Assembly: GCA_046329435.1 (NCBI GenBank) | Contig: JAXLUR010000001.1 | Span: forward strand, 434,001-498,000 | Length of the DNA: 64,000 bases | Reading direction: 5' to 3' | Source of the DNA: M3007 sp046329435 | Lineage (GTDB): Bacteria; Bacteroidota; Bacteroidia; Chitinophagales; Saprospiraceae | In this document: one piece after another, positions 1 through 8,599 of the stretch | How positions within the stretch are numbered: the stretch's first letter is position 1 | Layout of the letters: each line of letters begins with the position of its first letter | Made by a program: the position numbers and the translations under genes | Notes under the pieces: generated by a model | The model's database searches: none | What the model was told of the DNA's origin: nothing | The model's input: only the letters and a program-made list of their open reading frames with translations

Positions 1-1982
1 TCAGGGGCAGCGACCCGACACGGGTTAATGTTACACTCAACGGTATTCCGCTGAACGATGCGGAAAGCCAGGGGCTTTTCTGGGTCGATCTGCCCGATAT
101 AGCCGCCTCGGCGAGCGAAATCCAAATACAACGCGGCGTAGGCACAAGCACCAATGGCGCCGGCGCCTTTGGCGCCACCGTAAATATCGACCTGTCGCAG
201 GTAGAACCCGAGCCGTTCGCACAAATCAGTACTGCGTTAGGCTCTTTCAATACCCAAAAATATTCAGCCTTTGCCGGCACAGGCCTGCTGAACGGCAGGT
301 TTGCGTTCAGCGGCCGAATTTCGCAACTGAAATCCGACGGCTACATCGACAGAGCCCGTTCGAATCTGAATTCTATCCACCTGACAGGCACTTACATCGA
401 TGATAATCAATCCGTTCAGATGCATTTGCTTTCCGGACACGAACTGACGTACCAGGCATGGAACGGCGTTCCTGCGCAATATATCGGGGTTGATTCGCTC
501 AGAACATATAACACGGCAGGTACGGAACAGCCTTCTGTCCCCTACCCTGACGAAGTGGACGACTACACCCAGCGCCACCTGCTGTTGCACTATAAACGAA
601 TGATGAATCATGGCCTTAGCCTGCAATTAAACGGCCATTACACAAGAGGATTTGGTTTTTATGAGCAATATCGAGGAGGGGAAATTTTGGCTGAGTACAA
701 TATGCCTTCCATTGTACTGCCTGATACAGTGCTGGGCGTCAGCGATTTGGTGCGCAGACGCTGGCTCGACAATCATTTTTACGGCGCCACATTTGCCTTG
801 CGCTGGTCGCCTCCTGTCAATCCGCCCGGCTTGTCAGGCCCGCCTTCATTTATGTTGGGCGGCGCACTGAGCCGGTACGACGGGGCACATTTCGGAGAAG
901 TCATCTGGGCGCAGCTGGCCACGGCGCCCAACAACCACCGTTATTACGACAATGATGCCCGTAAAACAGACGGCAACGTTTTTTTCAAGTCGGAAATCAA
1001 TCTGAGCAAAGGCTGGGGTGTTTTCCTCGACCTGCAATACCGGGCAGTCCTGTACCGCTTTCTCGGTTACGATGCCGGGCGCAATAATGTCGAACAACAA
1101 GTCAGTCTGCATTTTTTCAACCCCAAAGCAGGAATCAACTGGAAAATTAACCCGACTTGGGTCGCCTATGGCTTTTTTGGCGTCGGCAACCGCGAGCCCA
1201 ACCGCGACGATTACACCCAATCCACACCTGACAGCCGGCCCAGGCGGGAAAGGCTGTATGACTGGGAACTGGGAATCAAGTCGCGCAAGTCAGCTGCCTG
1301 GTCTTTTGCCGCCAACCTGTTTTATATGTATTACCGGGACCAACTGGTGCTCGACGGGCGGCTCAACGACGTGGGCGCCTATATACGAACGAATGTGAAG
1401 TCGAGCTTTCGCGCAGGGGTGGAACTCGAAAGCACGTTCCGGCCCGTCCGCCAACTTGATCTGAATGCAAGCGCTACGTTCAGCGACAACCGCGTCAGGG
1501 AATTTGTGGAATACCGCGACAACTGGGATACGGGTTTGCAGGATCAATTTGTTTTCCGAAACAGTTTCCTGGCTTTTTCGCCGTCCGTCATAGCGCGCGG
1601 CGAAGCGATTTATCATGTCCTGGCTGCTGAAAATCGCAACCGGCTGTCCATTTCCCTGGCCGGCAAATACGTCGGCCGTCAGTATCTGGACAATACTTCC
1701 AACGAGAACACGTCCCTTCCTGCTTACTTTTTTACCGATTTGAGGATTAATTACGACCTGACATTGAAATACGGCAACCAAATCGGCTTGATGCTGGCGG
1801 CATACAACCTTGCCGACGCGAAGTACAGTTCCAATGGATGGACATACCGCTACACTTCGTCATTCGACAACCGGCCCTACGACCCCTACACCCGACTGGA
1901 GCGCGACAATATTTACAATCAAACAGGGTTTTTCCCCCAGGCAGGTCGCAACTGGATGTTGAGCCTGAATATCAGGTTTTAA
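1..1982 (+). CDS. TonB-dependent receptor, 5'-truncated by window edge
   Basis: The reading frame is open from base 3 to the stop at 1980-1982, so the gene starts before the window. The first visible residues (VTLNGIPLNDAESQG, then VDLPDIAASASEIQIQRGVG and GAFGATVNI) are the second half of a TonB-dependent receptor plug domain. The remaining roughly 550 residues alternate aromatic and polar residues in the manner of an outer-membrane 22-strand barrel and end in LNIRF, a typical terminal strand with a final Phe. The family imports siderophores, vitamin B12 or oligosaccharides across the outer membrane using TonB energy; the substrate cannot be told here. No SusD partner follows, so a SusC-type glycan receptor is less likely than a metal or cofactor receptor. 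The N-terminal signal peptide, any carboxypeptidase-like domain and the TonB box lie outside the window. Confidence 0.9.
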   Translation, partial: RGSDPTRVNVTLNGIPLNDAESQGLFWVDLPDIAASASEIQIQRGVGTSTNGAGAFGATVNIDLSQVEPEPFAQISTALGSFNTQKYSAFAGTGLLNGRFAFSGRISQLKSDGYIDRARSNLNSIHLTGTYIDDNQSVQMHLLSGHELTYQAWNGVPAQYIGVDSLRTYNTAGTEQPSVPYPDEVDDYTQRHLLLHYKRMMNHGLSLQLNGHYTRGFGFYEQYRGGEILAEYNMPSIVLPDTVLGVSDLVRRRWLDNHFYGATFALRWSPPVNPPGLSGPPSFMLGGALSRYDGAHFGEVIWAQLATAPNNHRYYDNDARKTDGNVFFKSEINLSKGWGVFLDLQYRAVLYRFLGYDAGRNNVEQQVSLHFFNPKAGINWKINPTWVAYGFFGVGNREPNRDDYTQSTPDSRPRRERLYDWELGIKSRKSAAWSFAANLFYMYYRDQLVLDGRLNDVGAYIRTNVKSSFRAGVELESTFRPVRQLDLNASATFSDNRVREFVEYRDNWDTGLQDQFVFRNSFLAFSPSVIARGEAIYHVLAAENRNRLSISLAGKYVGRQYLDNTSNENTSLPAYFFTDLRINYDLTLKYGNQIGLMLAAYNLADAKYSSNGWTYRYTSSFDNRPYDPYTRLERDNIYNQTGFFPQAGRNWMLSLNIRF

Positions 1983-2028
1983 AAACAAAAGCGCCCTGAC
2001 AGATACCACTGTCAGGGCGCTTTTGTTT
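1982..2028. terminator. Bidirectional rho-independent terminator
   Basis: A 20-bp perfect inverted repeat (AAACAAAAGCGCCCTGACAG and its complement) surrounds a short loop, with an A run on the left and a T run on the right. It lies directly after the receptor stop and before the end of the convergent LysM gene, so it can stop transcription from both sides. The end coordinates may be off by one or two bases. Confidence 0.85.
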
Positions 2029-2052
2029 AGAGATCAAACCTGCCAACGGGCA

Positions 2053-4008
2053 TTACTGACGCGGGATCAGCAAGCGTTTGCCCGGGATCAGCGATTCGTT
2101 CGGGTCCAGTCCGTTGGTGACAGCCAGTTCCGATTCGTTTACCTTGTATTTGATTGCAATGGAACGCAGGGTATCGCCCTGTTTGACCACATACTCCTGT
2201 AAGGGCGCATTGCCGGTTGAAGGAGCCGGGGTGTTGTTTTGCGGTGTCGTGACGGGGGCATTGCGATTCGTCGGCGTCACGGTACGAGCGCCCGGGGGCA
2301 CGTAGCCGCCTTCCTTACCCGTATCGATCACAGAATTTTCGAGAAACTGATTGCTGGGTACCGAGCTGGAAGGCGTCGGCGTGGCGCCTGCTGCCGAAGG
2401 CGAACTCAACGGCGTGGGTGCCGGATTGGACCAGGGTGTATTGTTTGAATGCGTGATCGGCACAACGGAAGAAGGGGCCGTGGTTCCGCCGCTCATTTTT
2501 TGCTTTTTCTGGTCCGTATTAGGCGTCAGAATTTGCGGCGGCGTCATCGTACTGCCGGGTGGCGTGGTAATAATGGTGGTAGGCGAAGGCGTGTTGATGT
2601 CGTACTCGCAATCGGACACGATCACCTGCTGCCCTTCTTGCAGGCGATAGTCCCCTACGGTCGGGAAGCCGTTCATCCGGCGGAAGCGGTCATCGGTATA
2701 GCCATATTGCTTGGCGAGGCCGCTAAGGGTTTCGCCTTTTTGTACCACGTGAATCAATACAGGACGCGAGCTGCCCGAAATCTGTCCCCAATAATCTGAC
2801 TGCCCGGGTGCGCCTGCGGGCACATTGGGCTGCAATACAGGTGCGGTATTGTCGGTTTGTCCCCAATAGACCGATTGATCGACTACGGTTCGGCCGGGCT
2901 GATTCTTAGGTTTGGCCGGGATGCTGCCACCCTTGGGTGTCGAAGTGGCATTGGCAGGCGGTTTTTGCAGCCAGATTTTTTGACAAACCTCGATTTTGTC
3001 CGGGTTCTTGATCTTGTTCCAGGTCATGAGGTTTTGTATCGACACGTTGTACGTGCGGGAGATGGCCAGCAGGCTCTCTCCGGGTTGGACGATATGATAG
3101 CCTTTGCCAAAGGGTTCGGGGCAATTGGCAAATCCCGTTTGCGGGTTGATCGAAGGAGTGCCGGGCTGGGGTTGCGGTTGGGGTTGCGGTTGTACGCCTC
3201 CCTGGTTGCCGTAGCGAATGGAAGCCTCCTCCTTGTCCGTCACCGTTCCGGCCGGGTATCCGGAGTATTGCGGCACGCCGGAGGTCGCGCTGCCGGGCTG
3301 GCGACCGCAGATGGCTGCCAGGTAATCGTCGAGCGGACGTCCGTTGACTGCCCAAAGTTTGGTCTGATTGGTCTCGGCCTCCGTGGCGGTCATGCCGGGT
3401 TTGTCCAGCACAATACCTACCCCGGGGATAAAATCGAAGTCTGATTTTTCCATATTGGGGCGCGTCGGTTCGCGGCGGAAAGAATACTGAAAACGGCAGT
3501 TGTAAATATCTTTCAGGCCGGTGAAGTAAACAGCCGAAGGCGATCCGATACTGGCCAGGTTGGCGCCGTACATCAGGCGGGTCGTATCCAGCGCGAAACT
3601 GTAGGTATTGGCCCTGAAAATATAATAGGTAGCACTGCGAGAAATGTGTGTAATCCCGATGATGGGCGTCAGCACATAGCCCTGTTGCGTTTGCTGCACG
3701 ACATACATCTGTTTGGTCAGGTTGTTCACCGATTCAACCAGCGCGTCGTCGAGCACCAGATCGCGGCAGTCCTTCGTGTTGCGCGGGAGCGTGCCGGCCG
3801 TAATGCCGCCTGTTCCGCCGCTCAGAATATAGTATTCGTTGGCATTGGGGCGAAACAGGAAACTGAGCGAACTAGAACCCGAGTAAGCGGCCCGGTATTC
3901 CAGTTGGTCCATGCACGCGAGGTTGAACATGAGGTAAAATGGGCCTTGTTGGGCGTTGGCAGAAGCCAGGGAAAACAACGCTGCACAAACAAGAAGAATT
4001 CGTTTCAT
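2053..4008 (-). CDS. Secreted protein with three LysM domains
   Basis: The 651-residue product has a signal peptide (MKRILLVCAALFSLASANAQ). Residues about 25-240 form an unrecognised globular domain. Three LysM modules follow at about 304-347 (YHIVQPGESLLAISRTYNVS), 419-465 (HVVQKGETLSGLAKQYGY) and 605-649 (YVVKQGDTLRSIAIKYKVN). LysM modules bind N-acetylglucosamine-containing glycans, normally peptidoglycan, so the protein is probably periplasmic or envelope-anchored. The modules are joined by low-complexity linkers, including a Pro-Gln repeat near 273-282 and a Pro/Thr/Ser-rich stretch at 470-600. No peptidase or amidase catalytic domain was recognised, so a structural or scaffolding role is an inference. 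The gene is monocistronic, faces the TonB receptor and shares its terminator. Confidence 0.8.
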   Translation of the reverse strand: MKRILLVCAALFSLASANAQQGPFYLMFNLACMDQLEYRAAYSGSSSLSFLFRPNANEYYILSGGTGGITAGTLPRNTKDCRDLVLDDALVESVNNLTKQMYVVQQTQQGYVLTPIIGITHISRSATYYIFRANTYSFALDTTRLMYGANLASIGSPSAVYFTGLKDIYNCRFQYSFRREPTRPNMEKSDFDFIPGVGIVLDKPGMTATEAETNQTKLWAVNGRPLDDYLAAICGRQPGSATSGVPQYSGYPAGTVTDKEEASIRYGNQGGVQPQPQPQPQPGTPSINPQTGFANCPEPFGKGYHIVQPGESLLAISRTYNVSIQNLMTWNKIKNPDKIEVCQKIWLQKPPANATSTPKGGSIPAKPKNQPGRTVVDQSVYWGQTDNTAPVLQPNVPAGAPGQSDYWGQISGSSRPVLIHVVQKGETLSGLAKQYGYTDDRFRRMNGFPTVGDYRLQEGQQVIVSDCEYDINTPSPTTIITTPPGSTMTPPQILTPNTDQKKQKMSGGTTAPSSVVPITHSNNTPWSNPAPTPLSSPSAAGATPTPSSSVPSNQFLENSVIDTGKEGGYVPPGARTVTPTNRNAPVTTPQNNTPAPSTGNAPLQEYVVKQGDTLRSIAIKYKVNESELAVTNGLDPNESLIPGKRLLIPRQ

Positions 4009-4278
4009 GATAAAAGGATTGGTGAGCAGTAAGGGTCTTTTCTAGCGAAGTGCCAATTTGGACTTCAATTAAGGGTTGAGAGCCAACAATTTATGTGCAA
4101 GGTTAGGGCAAAAATTTAAAAATCCGTTTTAAAAACAGCAGATTCTGGCAAAATATCCTGACAATGAAGCTGAAACGGATCAGGAACAGGCTGCTACAAC
4201 CAATTTCTTAACGCAAATTGTATTAAATCCGTATTTCTACACACGAAAATCCTCTGCCAAAGCCGTTAATTTTGCCGC

Positions 4279-5070
4279 ATGTACAAACCGCTCATTCTGG
4301 TCACCAACGACGACGGCATCGTCGCCCCGGGCATCAAAGCCCTTGTCGAAGTCGCGTCCGAACTGGGGGAGGTCGTAGTTGTCGCACCTGATTCGCCGCA
4401 AAGCGGAAAAGGGCACGCCATTACCATCCATGATCCCCTGCGCCTCAAAAAAGTGCGCCCTTTTCCGGGCATAGAAGCCTGGGAATGCTCCGGCACGCCG
4501 GTCGATTGTGTCAAACTTGCCAAACACGTGGTGCTGAAAAGCCGCAAGATCGACCTTTGTGTTTCCGGCATCAACCACGGCAGCAATGCTTCGATCAACA
4601 TCATTTATTCCGGCACCTTGTCGGCGGCGATGGAGGCTTCGCTGGAAGGAATCAAAAGCATCGGGTTTTCTCTGCTCGATTTTAGTTTCGATGCCAATTT
4701 CGAGCCGGCCAAACCCTGGGTGCACGAAATCATGGCCTATGCCCTGACACAGCCTTTCGCGCATGGCAACCTCCTGAATGTCAATATCCCCAATACCCCG
4801 ATCAAGGGAGTGCGCATCTGCCGGCAAGCAGAAGCCCGGTGGATCGAAGAGTTTGTGGAAGGCAGAGACCCCAACGGACAACCCTACTACTGGCTCAGCG
4901 GCAAGTTTGTCAACGACGACACTGCCGAAGATTCGGACGTGCTGGCGCTCGACGAAGGTTTCATTTCAGTCGTACCTTCGATGCACGACCTGACCAACTA
5001 CAAGGCCATCGCCGGTCTGAAATCTTTGGAAACCTTAAACATTCCCGTCGATCATGCTCAACCGCAATGA
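4279..5070 (+). CDS. surE: 5'/3'-nucleotidase SurE
   Basis: The 263-residue product has the SurE N-terminal metal-binding motif ILVTNDDG (Asp11, Asp12) followed by GI.APGI, VVAPDSPQSG and the VSGINHGSN segment with its conserved Asn. SurE is a cytoplasmic metal-dependent phosphatase that removes phosphate from nucleoside 5'- and 3'-monophosphates. The length matches the family (about 250). The chosen ATG is the only start directly before the conserved domain. A TAATTTTG element at 4267-4274 fits the Bacteroidota -7 box and lies only four bases before the ATG, so the transcript may be leaderless or nearly so. The stop overlaps the following small membrane gene by 17 bases. Confidence 0.95.
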   Translation: MYKPLILVTNDDGIVAPGIKALVEVASELGEVVVVAPDSPQSGKGHAITIHDPLRLKKVRPFPGIEAWECSGTPVDCVKLAKHVVLKSRKIDLCVSGINHGSNASINIIYSGTLSAAMEASLEGIKSIGFSLLDFSFDANFEPAKPWVHEIMAYALTQPFAHGNLLNVNIPNTPIKGVRICRQAEARWIEEFVEGRDPNGQPYYWLSGKFVNDDTAEDSDVLALDEGFISVVPSMHDLTNYKAIAGLKSLETLNIPVDHAQPQ

Positions 5071-5353
5071 AATCTGGGCCGGATTGCTCTTCGGCATCTT
5101 GCTTCCCCTACTGAGTTATGCACTGCTTTACCAGGTATTTTCCATGCTCGAAATGAAAGGCGCGGCCAGCGGCGCAGGCTTTTCACCCAATTTTCGGGAG
5201 CGTACGCTGGCCATTGTGGCCATTGCTTTCAACCTGATCCCGCTCAATATCTTCCGTCGTCGTCGCTGGGATTTGAGCATGAGAGGCGTGGTCATTGCAA
5301 CAGGCGTTTTGGCAATCATCTGGGTAATCAAATACGGCGTCCATATGTTTTAA
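5054..5353 (+). CDS. Small inner-membrane protein, unknown function
   Basis: The 99-residue product starts inside the last 17 bases of surE, which implies translational coupling and cotranscription. It has hydrophobic segments at about residues 8-30 (WAGLLFGILLPLLSYALLYQ), 52-66 and 78-96, with a basic cluster FRRRRW between the second and third, so it is predicted to be a three-helix inner-membrane protein. I do not recognise a named family. Operon position suggests cotranscription with surE but not a shared function. Confidence 0.7.
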   Translation: MLNRNEIWAGLLFGILLPLLSYALLYQVFSMLEMKGAASGAGFSPNFRERTLAIVAIAFNLIPLNIFRRRRWDLSMRGVVIATGVLAIIWVIKYGVHMF

Positions 5354-5358
5354 CAAAG

Positions 5359-5679
5359 TCAGCGCTCAAACCCGTAATCGCGCTCCACGCGGCAAATACG
5401 GGTTTTGTAGGCGCTGTACCAGACAGATCGCCCTGTTTCCTGAGCGATGCGGTGTTCGGCAACCAGTTTCCAGTTGCGAATGTTTTCCAGGCTGTCCCAA
5501 TAGGAGACGGTGATTCCGAGCTCGTTCCTGGCTGATTCGACACCCAGAAAACCGGGCTGCGAAGCAGCCATTTCCACCATTTTTTCAGCCGTTTCGACAT
5601 AACCCTGGTCGACTTCGGTGCGAATGGAGGTAAATATAACGGCGTAATAGGGCGGCTGTGGCGTACTTGCGATGGGCAT
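5359..5679 (-). CDS. Antibiotic biosynthesis monooxygenase (ABM) domain protein
   Basis: The 106-residue product consists of one dimeric alpha/beta-barrel (ABM-like) domain. Recognisable pieces are YYAVIFTSIRTEVDQGY, the helix ETAEKMVEMAASQPGFLGVES, ITVSYWDSLENIRNWK and the terminal WYSAYKTRICRVERDYGFER. Family members of this length act as small monooxygenases, haem-degrading enzymes or stress-response proteins, and the true substrate is usually unknown. The start is the first ATG before the domain; an upstream extension in frame lacks similarity. The gene ends five bases from the convergent membrane-protein gene, with no separate terminator seen. Confidence 0.8.
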   Translation of the reverse strand: MPIASTPQPPYYAVIFTSIRTEVDQGYVETAEKMVEMAASQPGFLGVESARNELGITVSYWDSLENIRNWKLVAEHRIAQETGRSVWYSAYKTRICRVERDYGFER

Positions 5680-5747
5680 ACAAACTTTTCCCCTTCCAAC
5701 ACCCTCAACGGTTTTAAAAGTTCATCATTTCAATACATTCAAGTCAA

Positions 5748-6740
5748 TTGTACAACATGGAATATCGACGTTTGGGGAAATCCGGTTTGCAACTCAGCGT
5801 ATTGTCGCTGGGTTCCTGGCTGACCTTCGGCAAACAAATCGGCGATGACGTAGCCGAAAAACTGATGATCCTGGCTTATGAAAACGGCGTTAATTTTTTC
5901 GACAATGCCGAAATCTATGCCCGCGGCCAGAGTGAAATCGTCATGGGTAATATTTTGAAAAAACTGAACTGGACACGCAGCAGCTGGGTAGTCTCGTCCA
6001 AGGTATTCTGGGGCGACGGCGGCAAACTGCCCAATCAAACGGGGCTGAGCCGAAAACATATTTTCGAAGCCTGCCACGCCAGCCTGAACCGCTTGCAGGT
6101 CGATTACATTGACCTGTATTTTTGTCACCGGCCCGACAAAAACACCCCGATGGAAGAAACGGTGTGGGCCATGAACCACCTGATCGCGCAAGGCAAAATT
6201 CTGTATTGGGGCACCTCGGAATGGAGCGCCCAGGAAATCATGGCTGCGCACATGGTCGCCCGCGACAATAAGCTGATCGGCCCGGTGATGGAGCAACCGC
6301 AGTACAACATGTTTGTACGCGACAAGGTCGAGGTCGAATTTTCCCACATTTACAAAACGGTCGGGCTGGGTACCACCATCTGGTCGCCGCTGTTTTCTGG
6401 CGTTCTGACAGAAAAATACCTCGATAAATTTCCGGCCGATACCCGGTTCGGCATCGAAGGCATGGAATGGCTCAAAGAGCGCAACCTGACCCCGCAACAC
6501 ATTGAAAAAGTGCGCGCGCTGAGTCGTCTCGCCGGCGAGCTCGGCACGACCCTGCCCAAACTGGCCATTGCCTGGTGTGCGCAAAACCCGAATGTCACGT
6601 CGGTTATCCTGGGCGCTTCCCGGGCGGAGCAGCTTCGGGAAAACCTGGATTCGCTCGAGGTTGTCCCCTTGCTGACTGATGCGGTAAAGCAGCAGATCGA
6701 AGCGATTCTCGACAACAAACCTGTCGGGCCGGCACTGTAG
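5748..6740 (+). CDS. Aldo/keto reductase, Kv-beta/YghZ-like
   Basis: The 330-residue product is an NADPH-dependent (alpha/beta)8-barrel oxidoreductase. It begins MEYRRLGKSGLQLSVLSLG and carries NFFDNAEIYARGQSE with the catalytic Asp and Tyr, VVSSKVFW with the catalytic Lys, and DLYFCHRPD with the His position. The C-terminal SVILGASRAEQLRENL is the cofactor-binding end. The sequence is closest in pattern to the potassium-channel beta-subunit subfamily, which in bacteria usually reduces aldehydes such as methylglyoxal. Two starts are possible, the ATG at 5748 and the ATG at 5757; the latter begins exactly at the conserved MEYRRLG. The physiological substrate is unknown. Confidence 0.9.
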   Translation: MYNMEYRRLGKSGLQLSVLSLGSWLTFGKQIGDDVAEKLMILAYENGVNFFDNAEIYARGQSEIVMGNILKKLNWTRSSWVVSSKVFWGDGGKLPNQTGLSRKHIFEACHASLNRLQVDYIDLYFCHRPDKNTPMEETVWAMNHLIAQGKILYWGTSEWSAQEIMAAHMVARDNKLIGPVMEQPQYNMFVRDKVEVEFSHIYKTVGLGTTIWSPLFSGVLTEKYLDKFPADTRFGIEGMEWLKERNLTPQHIEKVRALSRLAGELGTTLPKLAIAWCAQNPNVTSVILGASRAEQLRENLDSLEVVPLLTDAVKQQIEAILDNKPVGPAL

Positions 6741-6766
6741 GCGCTAACTGTATGACATTGAAAAAC

Positions 6767-6800
6767 AAAGGGTTGGTCCGTTGTCTCGGACCAACCCTTT
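6767..6800. terminator. Bidirectional rho-independent terminator
   Basis: A 14-bp perfect inverted repeat (AAAGGGTTGGTCCG and its complement) has a six-base loop and A and T flanks. It sits between the convergent aldo/keto reductase and ilvE genes and can serve both. Confidence 0.85.
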
Positions 6801-6825
6801 CTTATTGTATTTCGTTTCACTTAAA

Positions 6826-7950
6826 TCAGGCCGGAATACCCACTTCTTCGCCGCCTTGCACCAGTTCCCAAACACCCGAGTTGTCGCAGGTGGTGAGCCA
6901 GCCGTACTTGTCTTCTTCAAGACCCATACGCAGGCGGTTGATATGTTCTTTCAGTCGGGTTGCAACCGGGCGGTGCTGGGCATCGACGGGCGGCAGTTCG
7001 AGTTTGCGGTCGCGCCACGTAATTTCACTTACATGGCTGACCACGGCGGCAGTGCCGGCGCCAAAGCATTCCTGCAGTGTACCGCGCCAGTAGGCGTCGG
7101 CAATTTCGGAAATGCTGAGTAGGCGGTCTTCAACGGTATAACCCCAGTCTTTCAACAAGGTGATGAAGGAATCGCGAGTAACGCCGCGCAGAATTGTGCC
7201 GGTGGTGGCAGGCGTCACGACTTTGCCGTCGATGACGAAGAAAAGGTTCATGGTGCCTACTTCCTGCACGTATTTTTTCTCGGTCGCGTCCATCCACATC
7301 ACCTGATCGTAGCCGGCTTTTTTGGCGCGCATGGCCGGGAGGAGGGATGCGCCGTAGTTGCCGGCGCATTTGGCTTCGCCGACACCGCCCTGGGCGGCGC
7401 GGGTGAAGACTTCCTCGACCCACAGTTTAACGGGCTTTGGATAATAAGGGCCTACAGGGCCGGTAAATATGAGGAAACGATATTTCTCGGAAGCGTGAAC
7501 GCCAAAGTATTCGTCGGTTGCAAACATCAGCGGACGAATATACAGGGCGTGATCTTCTTTCTCGGGAATCCAGTCGCGGTCGAGATCGACCAGCATCTGC
7601 AATCCCTGCATAAACAATTCTTCGGGCAAATGGGGCATACACATGCGTTCGGCTGACACATTCAGCCGGCGTGCATGCAATTCGGGACGGAACAACACGG
7701 GCTCGCCGTTGCGCTTGGAGGCCTTCATGCCTTCAAAGATGCTCTGGCCATAATGAAGGGCCAGGTTGGCGGGCGAAATCTCGAAACGGTGAAAAGCTTC
7801 AATGCGGGGGTTAACCCACTGTTTGCCGTCGAAATCGACGATAAACATGTGGTCGGAAATCACCTTCCCAAACGGAATGTTGGTGAAGTCAACATCGTGC
7901 AGTCCGGTCTGGGTTGTCGGGGTGACTGTAATCGAATACTTGACAGCCAT
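6826..7950 (-). CDS. ilvE: Branched-chain amino acid aminotransferase
   Basis: The 374-residue product is a class IV PLP aminotransferase of the longer, eukaryote-like (type II) branch. It transfers the amino group between glutamate and the 2-oxo acids of leucine, isoleucine and valine in the cytoplasm. The PLP Lys is Lys194 in GEAKCAGNYGASL. EVGTMN (230-235) and the GTILRGVTRDS and FGAGTAAVVS segments contact the cofactor phosphate and carboxylate. The substrate-side motif LHYGQSIFEGMKA is at 66-77. The length agrees with the family (355-370). It is monocistronic, with its own promoter and a shared terminator. No other ilv or leu genes are in the window. Confidence 0.95.
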   Translation of the reverse strand: MAVKYSITVTPTTQTGLHDVDFTNIPFGKVISDHMFIVDFDGKQWVNPRIEAFHRFEISPANLALHYGQSIFEGMKASKRNGEPVLFRPELHARRLNVSAERMCMPHLPEELFMQGLQMLVDLDRDWIPEKEDHALYIRPLMFATDEYFGVHASEKYRFLIFTGPVGPYYPKPVKLWVEEVFTRAAQGGVGEAKCAGNYGASLLPAMRAKKAGYDQVMWMDATEKKYVQEVGTMNLFFVIDGKVVTPATTGTILRGVTRDSFITLLKDWGYTVEDRLLSISEIADAYWRGTLQECFGAGTAAVVSHVSEITWRDRKLELPPVDAQHRPVATRLKEHINRLRMGLEEDKYGWLTTCDNSGVWELVQGGEEVGIPA

Positions 7951-7999
7951 GAGTGGAGAGAGAGTGGTTATGCGGTGAAAACCTATTAGTTTCGCGATA

Positions 8000-8031
8000 C
8001 AAAGGTAGAAAATAAAATTTTAAACGGCAAA
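8000..8031 (-). promoter_or_regulatory. Bacteroidota-type promoter of ilvE
   Basis: Read on the minus strand, TTTG (8028-8031) is followed after 20 bases by TACCTTTG (8000-8007), matching the -33 TTTG and -7 TAnnTTTG consensus of the Bacteroidota primary sigma factor. Initiation would leave a leader of roughly 40-45 bases before the ATG at 7950. The assignment rests on consensus and spacing only. Confidence 0.65.
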
Positions 8032-8138
8032 TTTATTTTTCGGCCATTCAGAACTAAATTTTACAGACCTTAGCTTTACGTGCAAAAAATATTTATTACT
8101 TTCTTGCGCAGCCAAGTCGACTACCTATCTTTATTGTC

Positions 8139-8570
8139 ATGTTTTCAAATGATGATCTGATTTTTCTGGCTCCCGAATTTCCCTTGCTTGAACACGCCGA
8201 GGGCAATTTCGCACGGCGCGTACTGCTCGTACTGGCCGCCGCCGATCAATCTGCGGAAGAGCGGCAGTTCCTCTCCAAAGTGCTCGCCGCCGCCAACCTC
8301 AATCTCCTTCAGGATACGCTTCTGGTGGAATTGCCCGACGAGACGACGCCCGTCTCCCTGCTTCCCGCATTAAAAACGAAACAACCCGGGCACGTACTTG
8401 TTTTCGGCCGGACGCCCGAATCGCTCGGCCTGTCAATCCAGGCAAACTGGTACCAACCTTTCCTTTTTTATCACACAACCTTTTTATTTGCCGAAAAACT
8501 TTCGACGCTCGAACCCGACAAGGCCCGGAAAGGCCAGCTCTGGCGAGCGTTGCAAACCATGTTTCTTTGA
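8139..8570 (+). CDS. Conserved-looking hypothetical protein, 143 residues
   Basis: I do not recognise this family. The product begins MFSNDDLIFLAPEFPLLEHA and has no signal peptide or membrane segment. It contains an alpha/beta-like pattern (RRVLLVLAAADQSAEERQFLSKVL, HVLVFGRTPESLGL) and ends KARKGQLWRALQTMFL. The stop lies 29 bases before the fabD ATG, so the two are probably cotranscribed. Codon use resembles its neighbours, supporting a real gene. Function is unknown and placement beside fabD is not enough to infer a lipid role. Confidence 0.65.
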   Translation: MFSNDDLIFLAPEFPLLEHAEGNFARRVLLVLAAADQSAEERQFLSKVLAAANLNLLQDTLLVELPDETTPVSLLPALKTKQPGHVLVFGRTPESLGLSIQANWYQPFLFYHTTFLFAEKLSTLEPDKARKGQLWRALQTMFL

Positions 8571-8599
8571 TCAAAATTAACGCTCGATTTGCATTTTGT

